Assembly (NCBI GenBank): GCA_016710325.1
Contig: JADJXK010000002.1
Coordinates: 1,488,001 to 1,552,000 of the forward strand
Origin: Candidatus Leptofilum proximum
GTDB taxonomy: Bacteria > Chloroflexota > Anaerolineae > Promineifilales > Promineifilaceae
Direction: 5' to 3'
DNA length: 64,000 bases
The translations under genes and the position numbers were made by a program. This document shows positions 41,843-49,799 of this stretch, in pieces. The number at the start of each line of letters is the position of its first letter. Position 1 is the stretch's first letter. Under the pieces are notes generated by a model. That model worked only from the letters and a program-made list of their open reading frames with translations. It had not been told where the DNA came from and did no database searches.

Positions 41843-42664
41843 ATGTTTGATTTGGACAAAAGCAAGTTTGGCCCTTGGGCCATCGTCACCGGCGCGTCCT
41901 CAGGCATTGGCAAGGAGTTTGCCCGGCAGATAGCCGCCAGCGGAATCAATGTGGTGCTGGTAGCGCGGCGGCTCCCCCTGCTAGAAGCATGGGGGCAGGA
42001 GCTAGCGCAAAGGTATGGCGTGCAGTACCGGGCGGTACAAGCCGATTTGTCGCAGCCAGACTTCATGCAGGTGCTCAAACCGGTCACGCAGGCGTTGGAG
42101 ATTGGACTGCTGGTATCCAACGCGGGCACGGGTATTCCAGGCGAATTCCTCAGCATCCCAGAAGAGATGCTGCTGCAAATTGTCCAGCTAAATGCGATGT
42201 CTCATATGCGACTGGTGCATCATTACGGCCGTCAGCTGGTGCAGCGCGGCCGCGGTGGCATTGTCCTGGTGTCCGCGATGGGGGCTATGGACGGCATTCC
42301 TTACATGGCCAATGATGCCGCCAGCAAAGCGTACGTCACCAGCCTGGGGCAGGGGTTGCACCAGGAGTTTGGCAAGGCGGGCATTCACACCACGGTCCTC
42401 ATGCCTGGCCCGACAGAAACGCCAATTATCGAAAAGTTTGGCCTGAACAACATGCCCTTGCCCATCAAACCAATGCCTGTGGAGCAGTGTGTGGCCGAAG
42501 GTCTGGCGGCGCTTAATGCCAACCGGGCCATGTTTCTCACCGGTCGCATTTATCGCCTCATGTCTAAAGTAATACCCAAGGCCATCACCCGCAAGATGAA
42601 CAGCCGGATGCTGGCACAGGGTCTCATCAATGGGCAGCCGCGCCTGGCTCACATGACTAAGTGA
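41843..42664 (+). CDS. Short-chain dehydrogenase-like protein lacking the catalytic Tyr
   Basis: A 273-residue classical SDR with cofactor loop TGASSGIG (16-23) and SNAGTG near 92-97. The active-site Ser lies in VSAMGAMDG. The expected Tyr-X3-Lys reads Asp-Ala-Ala-Ser-Lys: the stretch is PYMANDAASKAYV, with GAT where related DltE-like SDRs have TAT/TAC. The nearby Tyr is four residues too early. The protein may be inactive, work differently, or the base may be a sequencing error. AAGGAG precedes the ATG. Probably controlled by the adjacent TetR repressor. Confidence 0.88.
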   Translation: MFDLDKSKFGPWAIVTGASSGIGKEFARQIAASGINVVLVARRLPLLEAWGQELAQRYGVQYRAVQADLSQPDFMQVLKPVTQALEIGLLVSNAGTGIPGEFLSIPEEMLLQIVQLNAMSHMRLVHHYGRQLVQRGRGGIVLVSAMGAMDGIPYMANDAASKAYVTSLGQGLHQEFGKAGIHTTVLMPGPTETPIIEKFGLNNMPLPIKPMPVEQCVAEGLAALNANRAMFLTGRIYRLMSKVIPKAITRKMNSRMLAQGLINGQPRLAHMTK

Positions 42665-42698
42665 CCGACCGAGCCATCTTGCACTGCGCTATGAATAA

Positions 42699-42785
42699 AC
42701 GGTAATCCGTTATCCGTGAACGGTAATCGGTAAACCGATAACGGATTACCGCTCACCGATTACCGCTCACCGATTACCGAATACG
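42699..42785. repeat. Hairpin repeat of GGTAATCGGTAAACCG words, copy 2
   Basis: GGTAATCCGTTATCCG, then GAACGGTAATCGGTAAACCG, then ATAACGGATTACCG, CTCACCGATTACCG (twice) and ATACGGG. It is a stem made of repeated words, between the SDR and pcrA genes. Confidence 0.85.
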
Positions 42786-42822
42786 GGATGACGCAGCCCG
42801 CCCGGCACGTTACAATACCCTC

Positions 42823-45162
42823 ATGACTGAATACCTCAAAGGATTGAACGAAGCACAGATAACGGCCGTAACCGCCCCAGAAGGTCCCATTTTGGTATTG
42901 GCCGGGCCGGGCAGCGGCAAAACCCGGGTTCTCACTCACCGCATTGTCTACCTGATTCGCGAGCTGCGGGTGCCGCCGTGGCAAATCATGGCCGTGACTT
43001 TTACCAACAAGGCAGCGCGGGAGATGAACGGCCGTTTGGAGGAACTGCTAGACGGCCGTCCCCGCGGCCTGACCATGGGCACCTTCCACGCCACCTGCGC
43101 CCGCATCCTGCGCCAGGAAAGCGACAATTTACAGGGGTACCAGCAAGATTTTGTCATCTTTGATACGGCCGATCAGCAGCAAGTCGTCAAACAAGCCCTC
43201 AAAGATCTGAACCTGGACGACAAGAAATTCCCCGTCAACAAGATGCTTAACGGCATCAGCACCGCCAAAAATGAACTCATCACCGCCGAAATGTATGCCG
43301 CGGGCAACTACATCGCCGAAGTGACCAAACGCGTTTACGGCCGTTACCAGCAAGTCCTCATGGCCAACAACGCCATGGATTTTGACGATCTACTCATGAA
43401 CACCGTGCTGCTGTTCGACCAGCGGCCCGACGTGCTGCAAAAGTACCAGGAGCGCTACCGCCACATCCTGGTGGACGAATTCCAGGACACCAATACGGCG
43501 CAGTACGGCCTGCTGCAAAGATTGGCCGCCGCCAACCACAACATCTTTGCCGTGGGCGATTCCGACCAGTCGATCTACAAATGGCGCGGTGCCGACTACC
43601 GTAACATCGACCGCTTCCGTCAGATGTACCCGGACGCAGAGATGATCCTCCTGGAGCAAAATTACCGCTCCACCCAGATTATTCTGGATGTGGCCAAGGC
43701 GGTCATCAAACAGAACAAAAACCGCGTGCACAAGGAACTGTTCACCACCCGCCAGGGCGGCGACAAAATCGTGGTGCGCGAGGTGTACGACGAGCGCGAA
43801 GAAGCGGACGTCATCTTGAACCAGATTCAAAACATGCGCGTCCAGGGTTATTCGCCGGGCGACATGGCGGTGATGTACCGCACCAACGCCCAGTCCCGCG
43901 TGCTGGAAGAGGCGTTTATCCGCGCCCAGATGCCATACAAGCTGGTTGGCGCGACGCAGTTCTACAAGCGGCGGGAAGTGAAAGACGTGATTGCCTACTT
44001 GCGCCTGGTGCACAATCCGCTGGACTCGGTGAGCTTTGCCCGGGTGATCAACACGCCCGCACGTGGCATTGGCAGCAAAACGCAGCAGGATTTGGAGCAG
44101 TGGGCCTTTTACAACAACATGTCGCCCAGCGAGGCGGTGGTGCGCCTGGCCACTGACCCCGAGGTGCAGCATCCGTTTAACGGCCGTGCCTTCAACACCC
44201 TGGCCAACTTTGGCAAAATGCTCAACGCCTGGCTTGTGGTGCGCGATTCGGCCACGGTGGGTGAACTGCTCGACCTGATCCTGGAGCAAACGGAATACCG
44301 CGACTACATCGAAAACAGCGCCAAAGACCCCGACGAAGCGCGCGACCGCTGGGCCAACGTCATGGAACTTCGCGGCGTCGCCCTGATGAGCAGCGAACTG
44401 ACGCTGAGCGAATTTCTAGAGCAGGTGGCCCTCGTCTCGGAGACGGACGATCTGGAAGACGACCCCAAGGCGGTGACGCTGCTGACGCTGCACGCGGCCA
44501 AGGGGCTAGAGTTCCCCGTGGTCTTTCTCACCGGGCTGGAAGATGGCGTTTTGCCGCACAGCCGCTCTATGGAAGACAGCGAATCGCTGGCCGAGGAGCG
44601 CCGTCTCTTTTACGTGGGCATCACCCGGGCCATGGACATGCTGTTCATCACCCACGCCTTTCGCCGCACCTTTTTTGGTGAGACGGAAGTGGCCATTCCC
44701 TCCCGCTTCTTGCAGGAGATCCCGCTGGACCTGGCCGAAGGCGGCACCGCCAAACAGAGGCGCGAATCGACCTTCCAGCAGGCCAGCAGCTGGAACTGGT
44801 CGTCGGGGAGCAGCAGTAGTGCATCGGGGTACGGCCGTTCCGCCTCGCCAAGCAGCAACACCCGCCCAGCCAGCCGCAAAAGCTACTCCTGGGCCGACAG
44901 CAAACCAGCCAGCCCCCAGCCGTCAGCCCCCAGCCGCCCAACCAACCTGCCCAAACCACGCTATGAAGAGGATGATTTGGAGCCAGCTGGCCCGCAAAAA
45001 GCGAAATACAAAACCGGGCAAAAAGTGCGCCACAGCAAATTTGGCGTGGGCACGGTCATCGAGAGCAAGCTGACGGGCAACGACGAGGAAGTGTCGGTGG
45101 CCTTTGCCGAGGTTGGCGTTAAGCGGCTGGCGGCGAGTTTTGCCAATCTGGAGATTGTTTAG
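42823..45162 (+). CDS. pcrA: UvrD/PcrA-type superfamily 1 DNA helicase
   Basis: A 779-residue 3'-5' helicase for nucleotide excision repair and replication restart. All SF1A motifs are present: LNEAQITAV (Q motif), AGPGSGKT (motif I, 28-35), VTFTNKAAREM (Ia), LVDEFQDTN (II), VGDSDQSIYKWRGAD (III), EQNYRST (IV), TLHAAKGLEFPVVFLTGLEDG (V, in parts) and RRLFYVGITRAMDML (VI). A Ser/Pro-rich linker (about 665-725) precedes a C-terminal Tudor-like domain (YKTGQKVRHSKFGVGTV), the RNA polymerase contact in PcrA. Length and order fit PcrA. No LexA-type box is seen upstream; a word repeat fills that space. Confidence 0.95.
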   Translation: MTEYLKGLNEAQITAVTAPEGPILVLAGPGSGKTRVLTHRIVYLIRELRVPPWQIMAVTFTNKAAREMNGRLEELLDGRPRGLTMGTFHATCARILRQESDNLQGYQQDFVIFDTADQQQVVKQALKDLNLDDKKFPVNKMLNGISTAKNELITAEMYAAGNYIAEVTKRVYGRYQQVLMANNAMDFDDLLMNTVLLFDQRPDVLQKYQERYRHILVDEFQDTNTAQYGLLQRLAAANHNIFAVGDSDQSIYKWRGADYRNIDRFRQMYPDAEMILLEQNYRSTQIILDVAKAVIKQNKNRVHKELFTTRQGGDKIVVREVYDEREEADVILNQIQNMRVQGYSPGDMAVMYRTNAQSRVLEEAFIRAQMPYKLVGATQFYKRREVKDVIAYLRLVHNPLDSVSFARVINTPARGIGSKTQQDLEQWAFYNNMSPSEAVVRLATDPEVQHPFNGRAFNTLANFGKMLNAWLVVRDSATVGELLDLILEQTEYRDYIENSAKDPDEARDRWANVMELRGVALMSSELTLSEFLEQVALVSETDDLEDDPKAVTLLTLHAAKGLEFPVVFLTGLEDGVLPHSRSMEDSESLAEERRLFYVGITRAMDMLFITHAFRRTFFGETEVAIPSRFLQEIPLDLAEGGTAKQRRESTFQQASSWNWSSGSSSSASGYGRSASPSSNTRPASRKSYSWADSKPASPQPSAPSRPTNLPKPRYEEDDLEPAGPQKAKYKTGQKVRHSKFGVGTVIESKLTGNDEEVSVAFAEVGVKRLAASFANLEIV

Positions 45163-45239
45163 CCACAGAGGGCACAGAGAATAGAGAGTTTTTTTGAGAG
45201 CAGTGAGATCGTTGTGTTTTTAGCAGAAGGAGTGATGTG

Positions 45240-45449
45240 ATGAGCGAGCATGTTTATAAGAAAATCGAGTTAACCGGATCGTCCACGACCAGCATTGAAG
45301 ATGCCGTGAACCGGGCCATTAACAAAGCGGGGCAAACCTTGCGCAATCTGCGCTGGTTTGAAGTAACCGAAATTCGGGGCATGATTGATGACAACGCCGT
45401 CGGCTACTGGCAGGTCACGGTGAAGGTCGGCTTTACGATGGAAGATTAA
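45240..45449 (+). CDS. Dodecin (flavin-binding protein)
   Basis: A 69-residue protein with the dodecin fold pattern: VYKKIELTGSS at the first strand, SIEDAVNRAINKAGQTLRNL as the helix, WFEVTEIRG (the conserved Trp that stacks on flavin) and YWQVTVKVGF. Dodecins form dodecamers that store riboflavin or FMN. AAGGAG at 45227-45232 selects the ATG at 45240 over a GTG one codon earlier. It stands alone between repeats. Confidence 0.93.
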   Translation: MSEHVYKKIELTGSSTTSIEDAVNRAINKAGQTLRNLRWFEVTEIRGMIDDNAVGYWQVTVKVGFTMED

Positions 45450-45455
45450 GATGCT

Positions 45456-45541
45456 GGTAGTCGGTAATCCGTTATCGGTAATTCGTAAACCGTTTACTGC
45501 CTACCGTTCACCGTTCACCGTTTACCGCCTACCGTTTACCG
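45456..45541. repeat. Hairpin repeat of GGTAATCCG words, copy 3
   Basis: GGTAATCCGTTATCGGTAATTCG and AAACCG, then CTACCGTTCACCG, TTCACCGTTTACCG and CTACCGTTTACC. The repeat runs right up to the methyltransferase ATG, leaving no ordinary ribosome binding site. Confidence 0.85.
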
Positions 45542-46717
45542 ATGACCGATTATTTAGACACAATCCGCGAAGCGGTTTTAGATGAGGCTAACTTTGTGCG
45601 CGCCACGTTTAGCGGGCAGCAGCGGGGGCAGACCAATCCCTGGCAGCGGCTGGAGCTGCGCCCTGTGGAAGTGCAGGGCAAGCGGCATCTGCAATTTTCC
45701 TTTTTTGATGAGAAGCAGAACATTGTGAAGAATTACGCGGGCAGCACGGCCGTTACCGAACTCAACCACGCCCTTGCCCTACCCTTCCGCAACTTCCACA
45801 TCATCACGCAGAGTGAAACCATCCAAATCAACCTGAGTAAAAAGGGCAAGGCGATCATCAACCGGCACGCCGCGGAAAAGCCGCAGGTGGTCGATCTGGC
45901 GCATGACCGGGCCAAAAACACCATTTTGTCCGAGGGGGATGATATTCCTTTTTTGAAGGTGATGGGGGTGATGCGGGCAGACGGCCGTATCAAAGCCGAC
46001 CATCGCAGCAAGTTTCAGCAAATCAACGCCTTCCTCAAAATTCTGGCGGAAATTGATGAGATTGCCACCCTACCCGAGCCGGTGCGTATGATCGATTTTG
46101 GCTGCGGCAACGCCTACCTCACCTTTGCCGCTTACCACTACCTGCACAACATCCTGGGCAAGCAGGCGCGCATTGTGGGCGTGGATGGCCAGGAGAAGCT
46201 GATTGCCCGCAACCAGCAGCGCGCCCAGGCGCTGGACTGGGATGGGCTGACGTTTGAGCAGGGGCTGATCATCGATTACCAGGCAGTTCCTCCACCAGAC
46301 ATCGTGGTGGCGCTGCATGCCTGCGACACGGCCACGGACGACACGCTGGCCCAGGGCATCCGCTGGCAGAGCCAGGTGATCATTGCCGCCCCCTGCTGCC
46401 ATCATCACTTGCAGGTGCAGCTGAAGGAACGGCCGTCGCCCCCCGAATTTGCCGCCGTGATGCGCTACGGCCTGCTGCACGAGCGCCTGGGCGACATCCT
46501 CACCGACGCCTTCCGCGCCGCCATTTTGCGCATGCACGGTTACCAGGTGACCGCCTTGCAGTTCATCTCCCCAGAGCACACGCCCAAGAACCTGCTTTTA
46601 CGGGCGGTGAAAAAGGGGGATGGGGGTGAGGAAACGGCCGTAGCCGAGTACACCCAGCTCCAACAATACTGGCAGGTTGCACCCTACCTAGCGCAACTCC
46701 TCAAAATACATCAATAA
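45542..46717 (+). CDS. SAM-dependent methyltransferase (Methyltransf_32 type)
   Basis: A 391-residue protein. The N-terminal half (1-165) has RNA-methylase-like features (HLQFSFFDEKQNIVKN, FLKVMGVMRADGRIK). The Rossmann domain begins with MIDFGCGNAYLTFAAYHYL (SAM motif I, about 181-199), then IVGVDGQEKLI (motif II), VALHACDTATDDTL (motif IV region) and APCCHHHLQ. The tail keeps HTPKNLLLRAVKK. This pattern marks a family often annotated as RNA or GSTCD-like methyltransferases. Start codon lies directly after a repeat. A partial second copy of residues about 307-333 lies at 47403-47516. Confidence 0.88.
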   Translation: MTDYLDTIREAVLDEANFVRATFSGQQRGQTNPWQRLELRPVEVQGKRHLQFSFFDEKQNIVKNYAGSTAVTELNHALALPFRNFHIITQSETIQINLSKKGKAIINRHAAEKPQVVDLAHDRAKNTILSEGDDIPFLKVMGVMRADGRIKADHRSKFQQINAFLKILAEIDEIATLPEPVRMIDFGCGNAYLTFAAYHYLHNILGKQARIVGVDGQEKLIARNQQRAQALDWDGLTFEQGLIIDYQAVPPPDIVVALHACDTATDDTLAQGIRWQSQVIIAAPCCHHHLQVQLKERPSPPEFAAVMRYGLLHERLGDILTDAFRAAILRMHGYQVTALQFISPEHTPKNLLLRAVKKGDGGEETAVAEYTQLQQYWQVAPYLAQLLKIHQ

Positions 46718-46733
46718 ACCGTCTCCTTCCATC

Positions 46734-46762
46734 TTGTCTGTACGTATCATTTTTGATACACT
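46734..46762 (+). promoter_or_regulatory. Promoter with palindromic operator of the higBA-like module
   Basis: TTGTCT (46734-46739), a 17-nt spacer and TACACT (46757-46762) form a good sigma-70-type promoter. Its expected start is at or next to the toxin ATG at 46769, so the mRNA would be leaderless. GTATCA-TTTT-TGATAC (46744-46759) lies in the spacer and overlaps the -10 box, a typical position for antitoxin repression. Confidence 0.7.
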
Positions 46763-46768
46763 TCTGGC

Positions 46769-47113
46769 ATGGATAATGAGATGCGATTACAGGTCTACTT
46801 CTTCAAAACAGCCAACAATAAACAGCCTGTACGCGACTGGCTAAAAGAGCTGCCTGTCGAAGACAGAAAAATCATTGGTAACGATTTAAAAACTGCTCAG
46901 TTTGGCTGGCCAATTGGTATGCCGCTTATTCGTAAGCTAGACACCAGCCTCTGGGAAGTACGATCTAGACTGCATAATCGCATCGCCCGCGTTATTTTTA
47001 CTGTGGAAGGAAACAATATGGTTTTGCTGCACGGTTTCATCAAGAAATCACAAAAAACACCAAAAAGCGATTTGGAACTGGCAAAACAACGCCTGAAGAC
47101 ATTACGAGGATAA
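46769..47113 (+). CDS. HigB/RelE-family toxin (phage Gp49-like)
   Basis: A 114-residue basic protein with the Gp49/HigB pattern: QVYFFKTANNKQPVRDWLKEL at the start, IIGNDLKTAQFGWPIGMPLIRKL, then LWEVRSRLHNRIARVIFTVEGNNMVLLHGFIKKSQKTP and a basic terminal helix. The paired strands with conserved Arg, and FIKKSQKTP, are typical of these ribosome-dependent mRNA interferases. It precedes the antitoxin by 2 nt, the reversed order typical of HigBA. No ribosome binding site is needed if the mRNA is leaderless. Confidence 0.92.
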   Translation: MDNEMRLQVYFFKTANNKQPVRDWLKELPVEDRKIIGNDLKTAQFGWPIGMPLIRKLDTSLWEVRSRLHNRIARVIFTVEGNNMVLLHGFIKKSQKTPKSDLELAKQRLKTLRG

Positions 47114-47115
47114 AA

Positions 47116-47397
47116 ATGAATGAAAAACATCTTGGTGACACCTTAGACGACTTTTTGGCAGAAGAAGGCCTTTTAGCTGAGGCTGAAGCTGTTGCCATTA
47201 AACGAGTGATCGCTTTCCAAATTTCGCAATTGATGGATCAACAAGATTTGTCCAAAGCGGAAATGGCCCGGCGCATGCAAACCAGCCGTGCGGCCGTTGA
47301 TCGGCTGCTTGATCCCAGCAATGAATCTGCTACGCTAACTACGCTTGAAAAAGCAGCCCTCGCACTCGGCAAACGATTGCAGGTTGCCCTGGTTTAG
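47116..47397 (+). CDS. XRE-family antitoxin (HigA-like)
   Basis: A 93-residue protein with a C-terminal Cro/CI-type helix-turn-helix: LMDQQDLSKAEMARRMQTSRAAVDRLLDPSNESATLTTLEKAALAL (in parts, about 39-84). Residues 1-35 form an acidic helical segment likely to bind the toxin. GAGGA precedes the ATG. It should neutralise the upstream toxin and repress the promoter through GTATCA-N4-TGATAC. Confidence 0.92.
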   Translation: MNEKHLGDTLDDFLAEEGLLAEAEAVAIKRVIAFQISQLMDQQDLSKAEMARRMQTSRAAVDRLLDPSNESATLTTLEKAALALGKRLQVALV

Positions 47398-47402
47398 CCG
47401 TT

Positions 47403-47516
47403 TTGCGCTACGGCCTGCGGCACGAGCGCCTGGGCGACATCCTCACCGACGCCTTTCGCGTCGCCATCCTGCCCCTGCACAGCTATTTAGTAAGCGGCCA
47501 ACAATCACTTCCCTGA
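47403..47516 (+). pseudogene. Remnant copy of methyltransferase 3' region
   Basis: The 114-nt frame reads LRYGLRHERLGDILTDAFRV and AILPLHSY, closely matching residues 307-333 of the methyltransferase at 45542-46717 (MRYGLLHERLGDILTDAFRA, AILRMHGY). At DNA level the first 60 nt differ at only a few positions, then similarity fades and a stop appears. No start or other domain remains. It lies just after the antitoxin stop, so the toxin-antitoxin module is flanked by homologous sequence. Confidence 0.85.
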
Positions 47517-47531
47517 TTAGAAGGCCGCTTA
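47491..47531. terminator. 9-bp inverted repeat after the toxin-antitoxin module
   Basis: TAAGCGGCC (47491-47499) and its complement GGCCGCTTA (47523-47531) flank a 23-nt spacer. There is no T-run, so it may be a weak terminator for the convergent genes or a recombination scar. Confidence 0.4.
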
Positions 47532-47592
47532 CTCCAAGCCGTCCGCACAATTCCGCAGCGCATGTTTGCGCCCTTATTCTGCGGACGACCAC

Positions 47593-48990
47593 TTAGTGTG
47601 CCGCAGGAACATTAAAGCTGTAACGCAGCCGGTTTTCTGGGTCTACCTGTGCTTTCAGCCGGGCGAGCCGCTCGTAGCCGCCAGAAGCCAGGCCATCGCG
47701 GACGCGCTGCTGTGATTCGGTTCCTTCGAGGAAGTTCATGTAAACGCCACCGGTAAGTGACGGCCGTAATGCCTCATTCAACTGCCCGATGTAGGCCGCC
47801 AGCTGCTGGTAGGCCTCAGGGGTGGGAGTGACACCCACCAATGACAGCACCAACTCAGCCTCACGGTTGCCGTAAACGGCCGTTGCCGCCGCCACGCGCC
47901 GGATCGCCCCACCAGCATGACGCACTTCAGCAAAGGTCAACGGGCTGGAACCATCCATGCCCAGGGCATAAGTCACGATTGCGTCAATGGCCGCATCGCT
48001 CAACTCGCGCAGCCAGGCACCGCTGTTGGCGGCAGGCATGGGATCCACCGGGTCGCTGCTGATGGTGGCTGCGGCGCTGAACGGGATCGTCTTGAAATCG
48101 TCAACCAGCGGAGGTTGCCAGTCACGCCAGTAGTGCAGCAGTGCTTCCCCTTCGCCAAGATCGCCGCAGTAGCAGCCGCGCACGATGGCAAAGCTTTGCC
48201 CGCGCAGGAATTCCGGCAGATCCGGGATGGGCGGGAAGTTCATGATCAGTACCGACGAGGTCAGTTCGTCGGGCGCGTCGGCAATCCAGTCGCGGTAGCG
48301 GCGGAACACCTCTTGCGCCATGCTGGCCGGATAAAACAGGTTACCGGCGTAAACTTCCGTCACAGGAAACAGGCGAATGATCAGGCTGGTCACGATACCC
48401 AGGCTGCCACCACCGCCGCGCAGTCCCCAGAAGAGGTCGGGATTCTCGTCTTCTGAAGCGGTGCGCAGCTGGCCATCAGCCGTGACCAGTTCAAAGGCAA
48501 CAACGTTGTCGGCGGAGAGACCGTATTTACGAGCCAGCCAGCCCAATCCACCACCCAGAGTATAACCTACCACCCCCACCATCGGCGAGGAACCGAGCAG
48601 CGGCGCCAGGCCATGCTGCTGGGCCGCGGCCAGTACCGCACCCCACTTGACCCCGGCTGCTACGTAAGCGGTTTGGTCAGTGGGATTAATCGTCACCTGA
48701 TTCATTTCCTGGGTAAGAATAAGCAGGCAGTCGTCGGCGGGGCGGACGTTGCCGTGCCCGGTTCCCTGGACAGCTACACCCAGGTCGTGCTGGCGGGCGA
48801 AGGAAACGGCCGCTGCCACATCCTGCGCCGTTTTCGCCACCACAATGACGGCCGGGTGCTGCTCCACCTTGCGGTTCCAGGCCAGCCGCGCTTCGTCATA
48901 ACCGGCATCTGCCGGGGCAATAACCTTGCCCTCAACCTGTGCCTGCAATTCAGAATAGCTTGATTCGATTTGTGTTAATTCCATATCCAT
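47593..48990 (-). CDS. FAD-linked oxidase with berberine-bridge C-terminal domain
   Basis: A 465-residue PCMH-type flavoprotein. The FAD domain (30-210) has VQGTGHGNVRP, where the His of GTGHG is the usual covalent FAD attachment site, and LGGGLGWLARKYGLSADNV. Only that one attachment residue is evident. The substrate domain ends in the BBE motif LARLKAQVDPENRLRYSFNVP. Relatives oxidise sugars, alkaloids or aromatic alcohols with O2. AAGGAG selects the ATG at 48990. No signal peptide. Standalone gene. Confidence 0.92.
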   Translation of the reverse strand: MDMELTQIESSYSELQAQVEGKVIAPADAGYDEARLAWNRKVEQHPAVIVVAKTAQDVAAAVSFARQHDLGVAVQGTGHGNVRPADDCLLILTQEMNQVTINPTDQTAYVAAGVKWGAVLAAAQQHGLAPLLGSSPMVGVVGYTLGGGLGWLARKYGLSADNVVAFELVTADGQLRTASEDENPDLFWGLRGGGGSLGIVTSLIIRLFPVTEVYAGNLFYPASMAQEVFRRYRDWIADAPDELTSSVLIMNFPPIPDLPEFLRGQSFAIVRGCYCGDLGEGEALLHYWRDWQPPLVDDFKTIPFSAAATISSDPVDPMPAANSGAWLRELSDAAIDAIVTYALGMDGSSPLTFAEVRHAGGAIRRVAAATAVYGNREAELVLSLVGVTPTPEAYQQLAAYIGQLNEALRPSLTGGVYMNFLEGTESQQRVRDGLASGGYERLARLKAQVDPENRLRYSFNVPAAH

Positions 48991-49176
48991 GAGTGTTCTC
49001 CTTAACAAATTTTGTGTGATAGGGACAGTGTAGGGTAACGGCCGTTTGCTAACCGTTTAACGCAGCGTTTTTTTTGCGTCAGGGAGGGCAGGGCACCCCA
49101 GGCTCTGGTATCTAAGAGAACGGAAAAGAACGATCTGACAGGAAACTTGTTTTCTCCTGGTTCTAGTTTTGAGCTT

Positions 49177-49443
49177 CTAATCATGAGATCCTCCTGTTAT
49201 CGGGGCCTTAGGCTCGGTTGGTTCATGCGCTGCCATATCAGGTTGGAGCGCACCTGTCTGGACGGGATGGCGACGCAGCATGTCTAACATGAGGGGAATA
49301 AGCGCCGCCCACCCGCGAAAATAGCGAATCTCACCACTGGGCACGTGGCGCAGTTTGCCCCGCCATTGCGTTTGGTCGTCCACTTTTTCCTGCCACACCC
49401 TGATGGTGAAAAGTTGGGAATCTGGTTGTTGTTCTTCGTTCAT
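49177..49443 (-). CDS. Small conserved-looking soluble protein
   Basis: An 88-residue protein centred on FTIRVWQEKVDDQTQWRGKLRHVPSG and EIRYFRGWAALIPLMLDML, a beta-hairpin plus helix pattern I have seen as a small standalone family in Chloroflexota and cyanobacteria, without known function. The ATG at 49443 has AGGA upstream. The longer reading upstream has no support. The gene between it and the FAD oxidase is none: 49009-49176 holds only one ACGGCCGT copy. Confidence 0.65.
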   Translation of the reverse strand: MNEEQQPDSQLFTIRVWQEKVDDQTQWRGKLRHVPSGEIRYFRGWAALIPLMLDMLRRHPVQTGALQPDMAAHEPTEPKAPITGGSHD

Positions 49444-49799
49444 CGATTCATCCTGACTTAAATGATTTACCGCTTGGTGTCCAAGGGCATGGAGAGAGTA
49501 TCCAAACGGCCGTTTGCCAGCCGTTTGGTGCACCGTTTGAATTCAACAGGAATGAAACTGGCATCCACTTGATGAACTGCTCGCTTGACCCGCTGCATGC
49601 GCATAGACTAGGCTGGAGCTGGCTCAGTCGATCCAGCCGCAAATCTGGTTGACAATTTATCCCCACCCGCGCAGAATTAAGTGTCATGAAAACACGCAAT
49701 AACCAATCCAGGCCACGCGTGCTAAAATAACCATTCAAAACTTAATTGGCACACTGGCACACTTGCAACCTGCAACCTGCAACTTGCACACTCAATCAC
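49444..49799. other. Gene-free region with TGCAACCTGCAACTTG word repeat
   Basis: No credible gene in 356 nt. It contains one ACGGCCGT (49506) in a local inverted setting (AAACGGCCGTTTGCCAGCCGTTTGG). Near the NYN gene is a run of CACACTGGCACACTTGCAACC-type words (49750-49790), another short tandem-word repeat placed right before a start codon. Confidence 0.5.

Noticed and set aside
48000..48456. Plus-strand frames within the FAD oxidase gene
   Set aside because: Shadows of the minus-strand gene that carries the GTGHG and BBE motifs.
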